A stretch of DNA of 64,000 nt, taken from assembly GCA_030848705.1 (NCBI GenBank), contig CM061238.1, forward strand, positions 73,556,685 to 73,620,684, written 5' to 3'. A program made the translations under genes and the position numbers. Source of the DNA: Heracleum sosnowskyi. Lineage: Eukaryota > Streptophyta > Magnoliopsida > Apiales > Apiaceae. Positions 41,317 to 53,541 of the stretch are shown here, piece by piece. The first letter of the stretch is position 1; every line of letters starts with the position of its first letter. The notes under the pieces were generated by a model. It had not been told where the DNA came from. It worked only from the letters and a program-made list of their open reading frames with translations, and did no database searches.

Positions 41317-44300
41317 ATGGCTACTACAGCTTTTGTTTCTTATGGGTTAGAATTTGTTCCAAACAATTACGCAGCACCATTAAACACTGTCAATGCACCA
41401 GTGGCGTTTCATATAATACAAGACTTTCTTGCTCAGTCAGCAATTGGGCGTGCCTTGGTGGAGCCTGCAAAGCTTTATGGATCTCAGATCAAAGCTTTCT
41501 GGGAGACTGGTGTATATGATGATGGTGGTGATTCTGGTACCCCATCCATAGTTTTTGAGTTCCAGGAGACAGAGTTTGTCATAACTCCAGGAACTGTTCG
41601 TGAAGCAATGGGCTTTGCAGAGTCTGACGCGTACACCATTAGTGTTGGTGATACTGATCTTCAGAGAATGATGCAAGCTATTGGGTATACTGGATCTTTG
41701 GCGAAGATAGGCCAACTGAAGCGACCGCTCTTGAGAAAGGAATGGAGTTTCTTTTTCGATTGCATAACAAGGGCGTTCGGGAAGAAATGTACAAATTGGG
41801 ATGCGATTCCAATCGACAGTCTGCAAATCGGGTATTCACTTCTCTTTGCCAGTAATTATGATTTTGCTAGACTTGTTTTGATGAACATAGGTGAGAAGTT
41901 AACAGAGAATAGGCATGTAGTCTATTTTTCTAGATTTTGTCAAATTTTATTCTCTGCTTGTGTTCCAAATGCTGAGATTGATGAGGAGGACGTAATTCCC
42001 TCTTTCAAATTGCACAAAAGGGTATTCTCTGACCTTACTAATAAGGATTTAAAGAAGGTTAGTGTTGGTGAATTGCTGTTGCCTGAGACAGTGCTTCAGT
42101 TCTTAAACCCTCAACCTCAACCACAACAGCCATCAGAACCAGTAAATGCTGAAGCCTCTACAGTTCAACCACGGACTGGTGGTAGGACTAAGCATGTTGG
42201 TACTAAACCTGCAAGAGTGAAGCCATCAGCAACTGAAGCTGGGGCATCAAATACTGATGATATGCCTCAGAAGAAAAGATTAAAGAAAAGAAGGGCCAAC
42301 AGGGCAAAGTCTGATAATGCTGATGAGGAGAGTGAAACTGATGATGAAACTCTTCATCAGAGAAAAAGAAGATTGGTGGTTGCACATCTCTTTGGTGCAT
42401 CAAATGTAAATGCTGAAGCTGTCAATATGGACAGAGTTTTTGAGGAAAATGTTGCTGAAGCAGCATCTATGCCTGAAATGGTAAATGCTGAAGTAGAAGC
42501 TCCTACATCAAAGGCTGATGATGTAGTTGAGGAAGCTGCAAATGAAGCAAATGTTGAGATTGCAGATGAAGCTCCTGAAATTATTGTTCAGGAGGCTACA
42601 GAAAATTTTGAGCCACAAGGATTTCATATAGAAGTTGAAGCAAACATCTCTGTAAACTCTGAACATTTCAGAGAGGGTTTGGAAGCTGATCAAGATACTG
42701 CTGAAATTGAAGAATCTATGGCTTCTCACACAGAAATAATTTCTTTTGAATTTGAGAAAGGTGAGGAAGTCGATCAGACTTTAGCTGCTAATGCTACAGA
42801 ATCTGTTGCTGCAAATCCTGATGTTGCTGACAAGGATGCAACAGAGAATTTTCACATAGAAGCAGAGTTTGTTACAAACTCTGAGACTAATAAAGCTGAG
42901 CAGATAACTACTGAAGCTGCTGTAGAGAACTTCGATGAAGCTATGGCAGAGTCTGTTCCTGTTGAAACAGAGTTTGTTGCAAACTCTGAGATTCCAGAAC
43001 CTGTTGCAGAGAAAGTTATTGTTGAAGCTGCACAGAGTAATTTTGAAACTGCTGCTGAGAATGTTCCTAAAGAGAATACAGCAGATAATGATAATTATGA
43101 TGATAGTTCTGATCATTCTCCAGAGGAGAGTCAAGCAAACTCTGATGAGCTAAGAGAGGTCAATCAAGCTACGGCTGAGCATTTTCAAGATATGTACTAC
43201 AATAGATGGGCTGCTGCAGATTTTATCTTTTCAGCACAGAGGGCTGCTGATTTTCTTGGTGATTCTGTGAAGACAATTTCAAATCCTGATGTTCTTACAA
43301 GTCTAAAGGCTACTGTGATTCAAATTAAATCTCTCCACAACAGATTTGATGAGTCTCATAAGGAAGTCACTGTTTTGAGGAATGAAGTTGGTCTGAGGGA
43401 TCTTACTCTGAAGAATGATAGAGCTTACTACAATTCCATGTTCAAGAAGCAAGCTAAGGACTCTGATGACATTCAGAAGAGGCTTGGGAAAGTTGAGGAC
43501 AACCAGACTGCTATGTCTGCCCAACTGACTTCAATTTCTAATGCAATTGAGTTGTTGACATCAGTACTACTTTCTGATGATGTCAAAAAGGGGGAGAGTG
43601 TACCAAGTGACAAATGCAAAGACCTTCAAACTCTGAGACGGAGGGATGATGGTAATGATGGTGGAAACAAGGGAGATGGAAAGAGCTTAAGATTAAATGC
43701 TGATAGAAGACTACTTTCAAGAAGATCAAACTCTGAAAGAAGATCAAATTCTGGAAAGGGAAATACAAACTCTGCCAGTGGTTCAAAATTCAAAAGTTTG
43801 ATAATCTCTGATAAGCCAACCACAGATGAGGAAATTGCTGCTAAGGTGTTTATGGCAGAACATGGAAAAGATGTTACAATTGAAGATATCCAAGCTGAAG
43901 AGCAAATGCTTGCTGAGGAACACAAGAGGAATCTTGAAGCTGGAATCTACAAGAAGAAGGAAATCAAGGCTCCTAGAAAGAAAGAAACTGGAATTTCTAT
44001 TAAAGAAAATACTCAACAGAGTATACAATACACCAGGAGGCCTGTGATTACAAATGCTGATAAAGGAAAGGGTATACTGGTAGAAGAAGAACAGTTACCA
44101 AAGAAGAATTATTCAACCTCTGACAAAGCTCAAGTTGAAGTTTTTGAAGCTAAATCAACCTCTGACAAGGCTCAAGTTGATGTTATGGTTAAGAATGTGC
44201 CAACCTCTGACAATGCTCAAGTTGTGCAAACTCAGCTATCTTCACCACTCCAAGGTTTCAAAAGACCCTCATTATCTGAAACTCTGAAGCCTAGCCAGGT

Positions 44301-45012
44301 GAACTTTCTACAAACCAGAACAGTACTTGGAAAACAATCTTATGATAAATCTGGTTTGGGTTCCCACCAAGAGAAAAGAGTTAATAATAGTCCTTTAGAT
44401 CATACATCACTGGCAGAACCTGGTGTTGGGGTTACTCAAGAAAACCTTGATAAACTAGAATCTGTTCAGATGATTTACCACAGAGGCTTGAAGAAGGAGT
44501 TTTTATTATACTTTATGGCTGATGGCAGAGTTTACAGAATTGGAGAAGATGATATTCGTCTGAAATTCTGGGAAGAGCTAGAGTATGTTCTATATCTCCT
44601 GAAGATCAAAAATAGAAATACTCATAATGCTGCTCTGGTTTTAAAAGACAGAATGATGAAATCAAAAGTTCTTTTTGGAGGAAGTGTTTCCAGTGCTTAT
44701 ATTCCTAAGTACAGAGATGCACATGGAAAGTTGGTGGAAATGAAGAAAAATAGTGCTAGATTCAGGACTGCACTAGATAAGAAAGTTCTAGAGTTCAATC
44801 TAGAGTCTGATAAGGCTTTTTATATCAGACTTGGCAATGAAATGAACAAGAACAGCATCTATTCTTTAAGGGCTGCCATTTATCAAATTGGTGAAGATGA
44901 ACCAGAATTGAAGGAGCTGAAGAAGGATATGATTGCTGAACTAGATCGAGCTGAGAAAAGATTGCTGTCAGATTATGTCAGGACAGTGCCTGATATCCAA
45001 GAAATTCAGTAA
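41317..45012 (+). CDS. Element B third ORF, 1231 aa
   Basis: Homologous to the 1189-aa ORF of element A along its whole length. N-terminal block: FWETGVY, then the same RKEWSFFFDCI, WDAIP and IGYSLL motifs. Basic clusters (RLKKRRANR, HQRKRRL) follow, then a Glu/Ala-rich acidic stretch, coiled coil, Ser/Arg-rich part and C-terminal domain ending TVPDIQEIQ. A repeat of (T/S)SDxAQV occurs three times in the second half. Divergence is greatest in the acidic stretch, which differs in length between copies. Start ATG has a good context (CTAATGGCT). No signal peptide or transmembrane segment is apparent. Function unknown; conservation of an open frame in young copies suggests it is needed. Confidence 0.85.
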   Translation: MATTAFVSYGLEFVPNNYAAPLNTVNAPVAFHIIQDFLAQSAIGRALVEPAKLYGSQIKAFWETGVYDDGGDSGTPSIVFEFQETEFVITPGTVREAMGFAESDAYTISVGDTDLQRMMQAIGYTGSLAKIGQLKRPLLRKEWSFFFDCITRAFGKKCTNWDAIPIDSLQIGYSLLFASNYDFARLVLMNIGEKLTENRHVVYFSRFCQILFSACVPNAEIDEEDVIPSFKLHKRVFSDLTNKDLKKVSVGELLLPETVLQFLNPQPQPQQPSEPVNAEASTVQPRTGGRTKHVGTKPARVKPSATEAGASNTDDMPQKKRLKKRRANRAKSDNADEESETDDETLHQRKRRLVVAHLFGASNVNAEAVNMDRVFEENVAEAASMPEMVNAEVEAPTSKADDVVEEAANEANVEIADEAPEIIVQEATENFEPQGFHIEVEANISVNSEHFREGLEADQDTAEIEESMASHTEIISFEFEKGEEVDQTLAANATESVAANPDVADKDATENFHIEAEFVTNSETNKAEQITTEAAVENFDEAMAESVPVETEFVANSEIPEPVAEKVIVEAAQSNFETAAENVPKENTADNDNYDDSSDHSPEESQANSDELREVNQATAEHFQDMYYNRWAAADFIFSAQRAADFLGDSVKTISNPDVLTSLKATVIQIKSLHNRFDESHKEVTVLRNEVGLRDLTLKNDRAYYNSMFKKQAKDSDDIQKRLGKVEDNQTAMSAQLTSISNAIELLTSVLLSDDVKKGESVPSDKCKDLQTLRRRDDGNDGGNKGDGKSLRLNADRRLLSRRSNSERRSNSGKGNTNSASGSKFKSLIISDKPTTDEEIAAKVFMAEHGKDVTIEDIQAEEQMLAEEHKRNLEAGIYKKKEIKAPRKKETGISIKENTQQSIQYTRRPVITNADKGKGILVEEEQLPKKNYSTSDKAQVEVFEAKSTSDKAQVDVMVKNVPTSDNAQVVQTQLSSPLQGFKRPSLSETLKPSQVNFLQTRTVLGKQSYDKSGLGSHQEKRVNNSPLDHTSLAEPGVGVTQENLDKLESVQMIYHRGLKKEFLLYFMADGRVYRIGEDDIRLKFWEELEYVLYLLKIKNRNTHNAALVLKDRMMKSKVLFGGSVSSAYIPKYRDAHGKLVEMKKNSARFRTALDKKVLEFNLESDKAFYIRLGNEMNKNSIYSLRAAIYQIGEDEPELKELKKDMIAELDRAEKRLLSDYVRTVPDIQEIQ

Positions 45013-45163
45013 AGTCTGACTGTAAGTTTTTATGTTTTCTATTCTAAGTTAAATTTAAACTCTGTTTTAAAATTAAACTCTGACATATTTTAAACACTGC
45101 ATTTGTTACATGTTTTGACATCATCAATTATCTGTTTAACTTGTACATTTTTATTATGCACAA

Positions 45164-45175
45164 GTTGGGGGAGAT
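45164..45175 (+). other. Element B polypurine tract
   Basis: GTTGGGGGAGAT directly before the 3' LTR. Confidence 0.85.
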
Positions 45176-45669
45176 TGTTAGATATAATTGCTGACGTTTG
45201 TTCATCAGTGTTTAAGTACCAGGTACATATCAGAGTTTATCTAGAAGCCAGTCAGAGTTTGATAAAGTCTGACGTGGTGATAGTTGAATTAGCTGTCGGT
45301 GCAAAGATAAAGATTCTAGAAGCAATATATTCTGAAGATGGAAAGAAGCAGAATATATTGATACAGCTAAGGAAACGGAATAGAAGACTGAAGCAATCCT
45401 TGATTGATAATAATTGTATAGCTAATTTATAGGAGTATCAATTAGATAAGGATTGTGTAACTGTGTACTATATAAACACAGATAGGTTATCCCTAGAAGG
45501 GATGCGATTATTGAAATATTATTCTTGTAACCTAGTAGCTCTTTGTGATTCATTAACATCACTAAGAGAGAATTATTTTAATATAATTCAGTTTGTTGAT
45601 TTATAAACTTGTGTTCTTGATTGTTATTTTCATATATACTTGATTATATATTGTGTATTCGGCCTAACA
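45176..45669 (+). repeat. Element B 3' LTR
   Basis: 494 bp; differs from the 5' LTR at two visible positions (a G/A near the start and G/A in AAACGGAATAG). Confidence 0.95.
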
Positions 45670-45674
45670 TACAT

Positions 45675-45990
45675 TTTTAAACTCAAATGTTTAGTTTTAG
45701 TCTAAAATTAATCACTGTAACCTGTACCCTTGCTGTCACACTCCTGAAATCTATGTCTTTATAATAAATCCACTTTCTTGAAAACTTCATTGAGGTATGA
45801 TCAATTAATTGAACTTCTTTTAATGGAGAATTACTTCAAGTATGTAGGATGACTTTAATCTTCATTCTTTTGACTGATATGATCTTCTGAGATTCTTGTG
45901 ACAATTGAATTATTACTTACTTATTATAAACTTGTTTAAGTTGAGTTATATCCTCGATGTTAACAAATAGGCCTATACATATGCCTTTCA
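45675..45990 (-). repeat. Partial LTR of element D
   Basis: The minus-strand LTR start TGAAAGGCATATGTATAGG lies at 45990 directly after a polypurine tract (AGGGGGAGAT, 45991-46000). The other LTR boundary was not found; element B sits at or inside it. The sequence is unrelated to the LTRs of A-C. Confidence 0.55.
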
Positions 45991-46249
45991 ATCTCCCCCT
46001 ATTTGTTTGTTAGAGAATAACAAGCAAATACCTAGAGGATAACTCAACTAACTAAACAAGTAGAAATAAGACTTTAAAAGCTAAGTAAATAATAACACAA
46101 AGTTCTGGATTTCATTAAACATTTTCCAGATTCAAACATTAAAGGTAAATACAAGATAGATGTTCCTCTAGACTGAACATATGTATACATTGATCCTATC
46201 TTGATTCACCTAAGCTCTATACATATTACATTAAACATTGAGCTTTAGT

Positions 46250-47902
46250 TCACTTGTCTTCTTCTATCATTTCTCCTTCCTCCAGAGCTTCAAGCAAACC
46301 CTTGTCCAGTTGACGATCAGATTCAGATGTAATGCCACTTGGTCTGACAGGTTGAGTTGTGACTTTCTTCAACCTATTCTTCATTTGACGATATCTTGTG
46401 ATATTGGCTATGCAATAGTCTTGAATCAAGTCAGCAACTTTTGTCTTCTCTTCAGTAGCAAACCCTGAAGTCCTTAACATATTCTCCAAGTAGACAAGAT
46501 TCTTGGCAGGATAATCTTTGATAGAGGCAGGATCCACACCACAAGTCTGAAGTGCCATTCCTTTATAGAATTTGACTTCATAAGGCACTTCTACCACTTG
46601 AGGGCTTTCATAGCAAAATCTCTAAGCTGGTCGTGCAACAGCTCAACCAATGGAGAAGTTCTTTCAATCTTGCTCATGAAGACCCAGAGTTCTGAAAGAG
46701 TTCTACTTTCAAGAAGATTGAGAGAAACTATGAAAGTTCCTTCATTGTGTGTGTAGATGTAGATCATCATTTCTTCTCTAACCCTGTCAAATCCAGTGGT
46801 GATTCTTGAAATCTCTGTATGAAGAGCTTTCATATATACAAAGTTATCTGGATTGACCTTCTTGTACCTTTCTAACACACCAAGAAAGTTGCCATCATTG
46901 TTTGTTCCTATTTGGTGTGCAAACATCTCCCTAGCCTTATCCCATTCATCTCCAAGCTTCAGCCTCACATTTAACTTTCTATCTTTAACTTTGAGATTGT
47001 GAAGCCGTTGATTTTCTTCATGTTCAGCCTTTTGGATAATCAGCTTCTTGGATATGATGTCAGACACTTTGGAATTCTCCTCTTCTCTTCTCTTGAGATC
47101 AACTTTCTGTTTTAGCAGCTCAGCTTCAAAGGCAAGATCAACTGGAGTTTCTTCTTCCCAATCAGCATAGTCTGCTTCTTCTTCAACCTCCACATGACCA
47201 AAGGTATCTTTAGGGGCTTCTTCATATGCATCACAGTCAAAATCACCCTGTTCACCTTGATAGTAGTCAGCATCAGAAAAAGTTAACTTCTGATTTCCTT
47301 TATCTTTGCCTGATCCTTCAGCTTGTCCTCCTTGATCTCCTCCTTGTTTCTCCTCATTCTCCCTCTTAGTTGAGGAATCCTCTATCGATTTAGATTTTGT
47401 AGCATCAGGATTAACCTCACTTCTTCCCCTTATAGCTCCTCCATCTCCTCCATCTCCTCCTTGATCATCATTATCATCATTATCTTCATCATCACCCTCA
47501 AAGAAAGTTTTTTGTTCAGCAGTGGTTTGATGTGAATTCTTGATCATATAGTACAGATGCTTCATCCCTTCATTCAGGTGCTCCATTCCACTTTCAATCT
47601 TAGCAAACTTTTCTTCATTGAACATCTGATAATCATCAACTGTTTGCTGAATGAAGTCCACTTTGTTAGAAATAGAAGCAATCTCTTTGACACTCTCTGC
47701 TATCTGAGCATTTGAAGTTGTAAGATCAGAGTTGTCCGAAGCCACAAGTACTTGAGATTGCTGGATTGCATTGACCTTTGGTAGGAGAGTAATCTTCAGC
47801 CTTCAATATCATCTTTTATAGTACCCAGATGATTAGTTACAGAGGTGGAAGAAGAAGACCGTTCAACCACTTGTGCTTTCAGAAGAACTTTTTCAGCTTG
47901 GG
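46250..47902 (-). pseudogene. Element D third-ORF-like remnant
   Basis: Minus-strand ORFs of 384 codons (47745-46591) and 115 codons (46597-46250) are parts of one protein separated by a frameshift at about 46595. A further upstream piece (47760-47900) is in another frame. The protein has a coiled-coil-like start, a long Asp/Glu/Gly-rich stretch, a charged helical region and a folded-looking C-terminal half (IYIYTHNEGTFIVSLNLLES, ELWVFMSKI). Layout, coiled coil, acidic middle and a polypurine tract plus LTR just downstream suggest a divergent Sirevirus additional ORF, but I see no clear alignment to ORF3 of A and B. The upstream end is cut by the gypsy LTR at 47903. Confidence 0.5.
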
Positions 47903-50900
47903 TGTAACGCCCCCAAATCCCCTACAGGAATCCAGGTCGTCACATTCTCTCGCGGAATATTCGATCACCTGCTTACAATATAATCTACAACAATAATCAT
48001 AATAAACTCCATAATCTACTCCACGGGTTATAGTCTTAGAACAAGTACTTAATAATCCAAAAGTTATTACATCACAAATTCTCTTCCCAGAATCTCTGAA
48101 ATATTATTACAACTTCATAATACTAGATAATAAAACATTAAACAACTTCTTCCCAGCTCGCACCCTTCTCATATACTATAAGGCTAATGCGCTGGATTAA
48201 TAGCCTTTCCCCTTCCCTTTATCACGGTTCGCCGCACTAGTGCCAGCTCTGGGTGCCACTGTTTCATAATATTTAAATAGCAAGAATGAGCAAACAGAAT
48301 GCCCAGCAAGTATATAGACACCATATGAAGCAACAAAAACTCGCTTAAAAAAATATGTTTTTACCACTTTATAAAACTTCTCCACTTATATAAATATATA
48401 CTTTTGAAAAGAGATTAACTCGGAAATTCTTGTCAATCTCAGAATACTACTCTTATAATAGAATAAATAGATCTCAATAACTTCTCCATACTACTCGAAT
48501 ATAATCCAATAACTTCTTGGAACTACTCAATTGATTTGAATGAATATAATTTAACAACTGCTCAGATCAACACCCTAGTTAACAGAACCACAAAGGCATC
48601 GGTTAACAGTTAGGATATCGATGATTGGACTTCTTCTCAAACGCCTACTCAAGTAATGGATTGATCAGTCCATTGTCACTACTCGTTTACTATCGATAGA
48701 AGGATGAGCCGACGTCTTGAACACACCCCAAATACTACTCAGTGGGCCGGTGCGTTACTCCGGTCACTTTTGCCATCTTTTAGTCCAGAATATAAGGTGT
48801 CGGAATCTTCGATCACCTTCAACAATAAATCTCTTAGGCATCACGATAAAAATACCACGTGCACCTTTATTTACTTCTCAATAAAATACTACTCCAATAT
48901 CGTTCAGAAACAATGAACGATAAACACCTCCAATAATTTAGTTTTCCCCTTGAATGAGTAGAGGAAATAAATATGAAAACTGTTCTGATCATGGATTTGA
49001 AATGAGATGACCCATATCAGTATTCTCAACTTACTATGTATATATAACTCCACTTATATATATATCAATTAATATATACTATGAAGATATTATTTAATAT
49101 ATCTCTATCACCTTCTCGGCGAGTACGAATAAAGTATCTCGATAGATGTTCCAACAATATGGACCAACTCATGAAATAAATTTTATAATATCCGGATAAC
49201 AAGGTCAATAATAATATATATGCATTTCAAATTGCATGAATAAAATCCAGTATAAACTACTAGATGGAATATTTGCATTTATATTTATCAAAACTTAAAT
49301 AGCATACTTATGCATTAAAAATATATAAATACTCTGAAAAATAGAGTATGAACTAGTAAACTTGCCTGGTACTCTGGATGTAGTAGGGGCTCGTAGCGGG
49401 GTCCGACAATCTAAACAAGGTCAAGAAAACACGCGATTAATCCCCTATACGATCCACTTATAACTCAATGCTTAAACACTTAAGCCAATCACAAACAAGG
49501 CACTAAGGGTCCCTCTAGACTCATACTAAGTCCATGTTAATCGACAAACACTTAAGTCATAAGTTTAGTCCAAACTCGTTCCTCAAATTCATACTTAACG
49601 TAGGATATTCTTTACATCTTACTAACCATTTATAACCTTGTTCTTTACACCAACATGTTGCCTTGATAATTCTTAACAAGTTTCGTGTTTTAATCGACTC
49701 GAAATTCCTCTTTTAACTTAACCAAAACGGATGGTCAAAACAGTACCTCTAGAGTTGACTTTCCTGAAAATTACTATTCTGCGACTCGCACTCCAACACT
49801 TTTAATAAATCACTGAAAACATTTTTAAATACGAAACCACTTCTAAAATCATCTTTGGTATTTGTAATATTTATCATAAAAGTTCCGATTCGAAAACACG
49901 AGTCTAGATAGGTGAAATGTATTTTTGAAGTTGAGTCAACTGCGGATTTTTACTATTTGCATCACTTTTACTAAAACGTTCATAACTCGATAACCGTTAA
50001 CTCAAATGACACACCGTTTTCGCGTGCACGATCTAGAGAATGTCTAGAAGGTTATCAACTCAAGATTGGGCTCTAGTCAAAGGACTCATTTTTCTGATTT
50101 TACAAAACAGGGCAGGGGGTTTGCAAAGAGTAGTGTCATCTCCTTAAAGGGCTTTTCCACTTGCGCAACCTCGGCTTACACATTTTATAAAATTGAAAAA
50201 TAATTTTTTGCACTCGAAACCTTCGCACACATCTTGATAACTGATCTTAGCATGTTACCACAAAATTTCATATTTTAGAACAACTCTTAAGGGTCTCAAA
50301 CATAGTCACAAAGTTGATGTGTTTCTACGATTTCATTACTCGAACAATTTTTACTAAAACGACCATAACTCAAAAACCATAAACTCTTTTGACATGATTC
50401 TTGCGGAAAAATAAACTAGAAAATAATATCTACACTACCATATGCAGTGGTTACTCCTTAAACAAAGTGAAGGTCTCGGTTTGATACTGTCTTTAAGGGT
50501 TAACAAAATTTCGTCATTACGACGGCTATAAATGGAACATTCCAAATTCGTACATGCCTCAAGCATAACATCAAAGCAACTCATGGCTTAACAACATCAA
50601 TTACTACTGTCAAGAGGCTCTAAGGCCAGTGGTAAGGTCCCATGACCACCACACAACATATACACAACAAACAAACTTGAATCAACCACTAAAACACTAA
50701 TCAAGAACTCATCTTGTAAACAACTTAAGATCTCATCAAAAACTCTATAAAACTTAAAGGTGGTTCAAAGATTTTACCTTGCTTGATGCTCTACCAACAC
50801 TAACAAGTGCTCACAATCACTCAACAAGCCTTAGATACTCCATACAAAGCTTAAACCTTAAGATCCAATCAAGAAAACAAGTTAATAAAATTTCGGAGTT

Positions 50901-51937
50901 ACTATTCATCATCACTTTGTAAGATCCATATAAAATCGAAAAATAAGAGTTTGGTTCTCAACTTTTTACCACGCCTTCTACTCTTCAAGGGATTTCTTTT
51001 GAGTCCTATCGCATCACCAGGGGATGCTTGAAGCTCGACTTATTGGCTTTCTAAGGTGAGTGGTCAAAACTGGGAAAGGCTGGACAGTTTCGGTTCTCCG
51101 ACTTGGGGAAGGGAATTTACTAGGCTACACTCCTTTGTTGGCCATGAAATTTTAAACGTGTGTTCTCCATACAATGAAGGAGATATGGGTAAAATGTGGT
51201 GATTTATGAATGGATAGAAGTGGAGATATGAATTTTTCTTTGGATCTGGTTTCTGCTGAACAGTTTTGGAGAGTTTGTGTTTTGCTTGCTCTTGTTTTCT
51301 TTTTCTCTTTGTTTTTTTTGATTTGTTTCCTTGGAATAATGCAAGAGTGCTGATTGTTTGTGTGATAAGTGTTAGTGGAGAGTGATACATCATTCTAAGG
51401 ACACATGTGAACACCTTGACTAAGCTTGGTGTCTTGAATGGTATGGTGGCTAGCTTCACAATCCAACACATGTCCCTTCCTTTAGTGTGTTTAAGAAGCT
51501 AGTGGATGGTTTAATACTTGTATCACTCTCTCGTTTAATCACAATTTGCTACGTATTTTCTATACCGCTCAATTTCGTCACAATCTCCGATTAACCTCTA
51601 AATCGTTCCGTTGCTCAGGGTTTTCGGTGTACATTCTCAATATGATAATCTATTGATTAAATATTTAAAAACTCTAACTCATTAACTCCTCAAGTACTTA
51701 TAAGGTTATCGTACTCTTCGATAGCTTGATTAACTCAAGTCACAATAAAATAAGAATCGTCGAATTCCGTCCTTGTTTGTGTTCACTTATTCTACTCACA
51801 CAACACGAATATAATCTCGAAATATAAATCTTCCATCTTCTATATAAGGTGGTTGAAAAGAAAAAAAAAATTACACAATTTAACCAAAGTCACTATTTAT
51901 AATATTAAATAATATAAGATAATCCATGGGTGTTATA
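47903..51937 (-). repeat. 3' LTR of a Ty3/gypsy element, about 4035 bp
   Basis: On the plus strand it starts TGTAACGCCCCC and ends GGGTGTTATA (a mutated inverted TGTAACACCC). The minus-strand polypurine tract (TTTTTAGGAGGGGAGTC) adjoins it at about 51938-51955. Its length is unusual. No ORF in it is convincing. The matching 5' LTR would lie beyond the right edge, after element C. Confidence 0.7.
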
Positions 51938-52139
51938 GACTCCCCTCCTAAAAAGGATTCCGTCCTCGGAATCAACGTAGTCAATAGTTAAGGTTGCTTA
52001 TCTCGTACCCTACTTCCCAATATCTCCTCATTACTCTTACTAGTTTCATGCCCCCCCATATTTCGATTATAAACTCTCATGCTATATCTTTTATTCCGTC
52101 TCTATTACTCCTTTCCCATTCTTTAACATACCTCTATTT

Positions 52140-52922
52140 TTATATCGGCTCATCATTTATATACGCATTTACGAAATTACGAAAACTTGTACCTTCTTTC
52201 TCGTCCATCTCCCTCATACCATCGGCCACCGTCATATTAAAAATCCTAGCGGTTGATTGGTTGCTATTAACTCCACTACTTTGTCGTGGAGCCACAAGTC
52301 CCATTGCGGATGCTTTACAGTCTCTATAGATGTGACCCTCCTTTCCACATTTGTAGCAAACTACTCCCCTCCTGGGACAATTCATCCGTTGATGCCCCTC
52401 TTGACCACAGTTATGACACCTACCCTCTGATTTTGCACATGCTCCTGGATGCTTCTTTCCACATACCTCACAGTCTGGCAATGGTGGTCTTGGCTGCCTA
52501 AACTGGCTCTCATTTCCCTGTTGTCCTACTTGTACACTATTCGCACTTTCTGCTCGGTTAGATCCTCCAAATCTTACAGGCTGAAACCCGGGCCTCCTAC
52601 CATGTTGGTTCTGAAATGTCCCACTAGTCGGATATCCTCCCTAACTCTCCGATTTTCTTTTCTTCCCTTCATTTTCCTTTGGATCAAAATTACTTCCTGC
52701 CTCTATTACTTCCGCCTTATTCACCACTTTAACATACTCAGTAAGCTCAAAAGCAGCTATTCTAGTTTTTATCCACGGTTTCAACCCATGCTGAAACCTC
52801 CTCGCCTTCTTCTTATCAGTATCTACGAAATGTGGCACGAACCTAGATAGCTCGGTAAACTCCTTCTCATACTCAACAACTGTCCTATTATTCTGCTTTA
52901 GCTCTAAGAACTTTATCTCCAT
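52140..52922 (-). pseudogene. gag: Ty3/gypsy gag remnant
   Basis: Minus-strand pieces 52922-52641 and 52481-52140 are one frame interrupted by a TAG after KRKSES. The first holds the Gag core (KFLELKQNNRTVVEYEKEFT, LSRFVPHF). The second holds three zinc fingers: CEVCGKKHPGAC, CHNCGQEGHQRMNC and CYKCGKEGHIYRDC. The N-terminal part is cut off by element C at 52929. After ARIFNMTVADG the frame ends; there is no protease, reverse transcriptase or integrase before the polypurine tract. The element is thus an internally deleted, gag-only derivative, probably of a chromovirus (Tekay-like) lineage. Confidence 0.8.
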
Positions 52923-52929
52923 CCTACTC

Positions 52930-53478
52930 TGTTAGATATAATTGCTAATGTTTGTTTATCAGTGTTTAAGCAACAGGTACTGACAAGAGTTTATCAGAAG
53001 CCAGTCAGAGTTTAGTTAAACTCTGACAGGGTAAAGAGTTTAATTGAATCCGGTCAGAGTTTATGTAAAGTCTGACAAGGTGATAGTTGAGTTAGCTGTC
53101 GGTGCTGAATTAAAGATTCTAGAAGCAATATATTCTGAAGATGGAAAGAAGCAGAATATATTGATACAGCTAAGGAAACAGAATGGAAGATAAGAAGCAA
53201 TCCTTAATTGATAAGTTTTGTATAGCTAACTTGTAGGAATATCAATTAGATAAGGATTGTATGTAGCTGTGTACTATAAAAACACAGATAGGTTATCCCT
53301 AGAAGGGGCGCGTGAATATTGATATATTATTCTTGTAACCTAGAAGCTCTTTGTGATTCATTAACATCATAAAGAGAGAAGCTGTTAATACGATTACAGT
53401 TTTATTGATTCATAAACAGTGTTTTTAATTATCGTTATTCTCATACATACTTGATTATATTGTGTATTCGGCCTAACA
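52930..53478 (+). repeat. Element C 5' LTR
   Basis: 549 bp. It holds a perfect palindrome at 53004-53027 (arms GTCAGAGTTTA, 2-nt spacer) and a TATAAAAA box (about 53274-53282) rather than TATATAAA. An inverted copy of the same length lies at 58780-59328. Confidence 0.93.
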
Positions 53479-53480
53479 AT

Positions 53481-53492
53481 TGGTATCAGAGC
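53481..53492 (+). other. Element C primer-binding site
   Basis: TGGTATCAGAGC two bases after the LTR; initiator tRNA-Met type. Confidence 0.9.
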
Positions 53493-53541
53493 CAAGGCTG
53501 TTTAATATATACAGTTTTACGATTCAAACACAGTAATAATC

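Larger units (their letters stand above)
33682..45669 (+). mobile_element. Element B: Sirevirus-like Ty1/copia retrotransposon, 11,988 bp
   Basis: Same family and order as element A, on the plus strand, flanked by TACAT (33677-33681, 45670-45674). The LTRs are 494 bp and differ at two positions, so it is young. pol and ORF3 are open, but gag has two nonsense codons. It lacks the antisense ORF block. Its LTRs are about 53 bp shorter than those of A and C because one U3 repeat unit with the palindrome is missing. Confidence 0.95.

Noticed and set aside
45103..45432. 109-aa ORF crossing the polypurine tract into the LTR of element B (and its partner at 33612-33938)
   Set aside because: It overlaps PPT and LTR control sequence and appears only because the LTR has an open frame; no protein features.
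51064..51471. 135-aa ORF inside the 4-kb gypsy LTR
   Set aside because: Biased composition with no recognisable domain; best explained as chance within an LTR.
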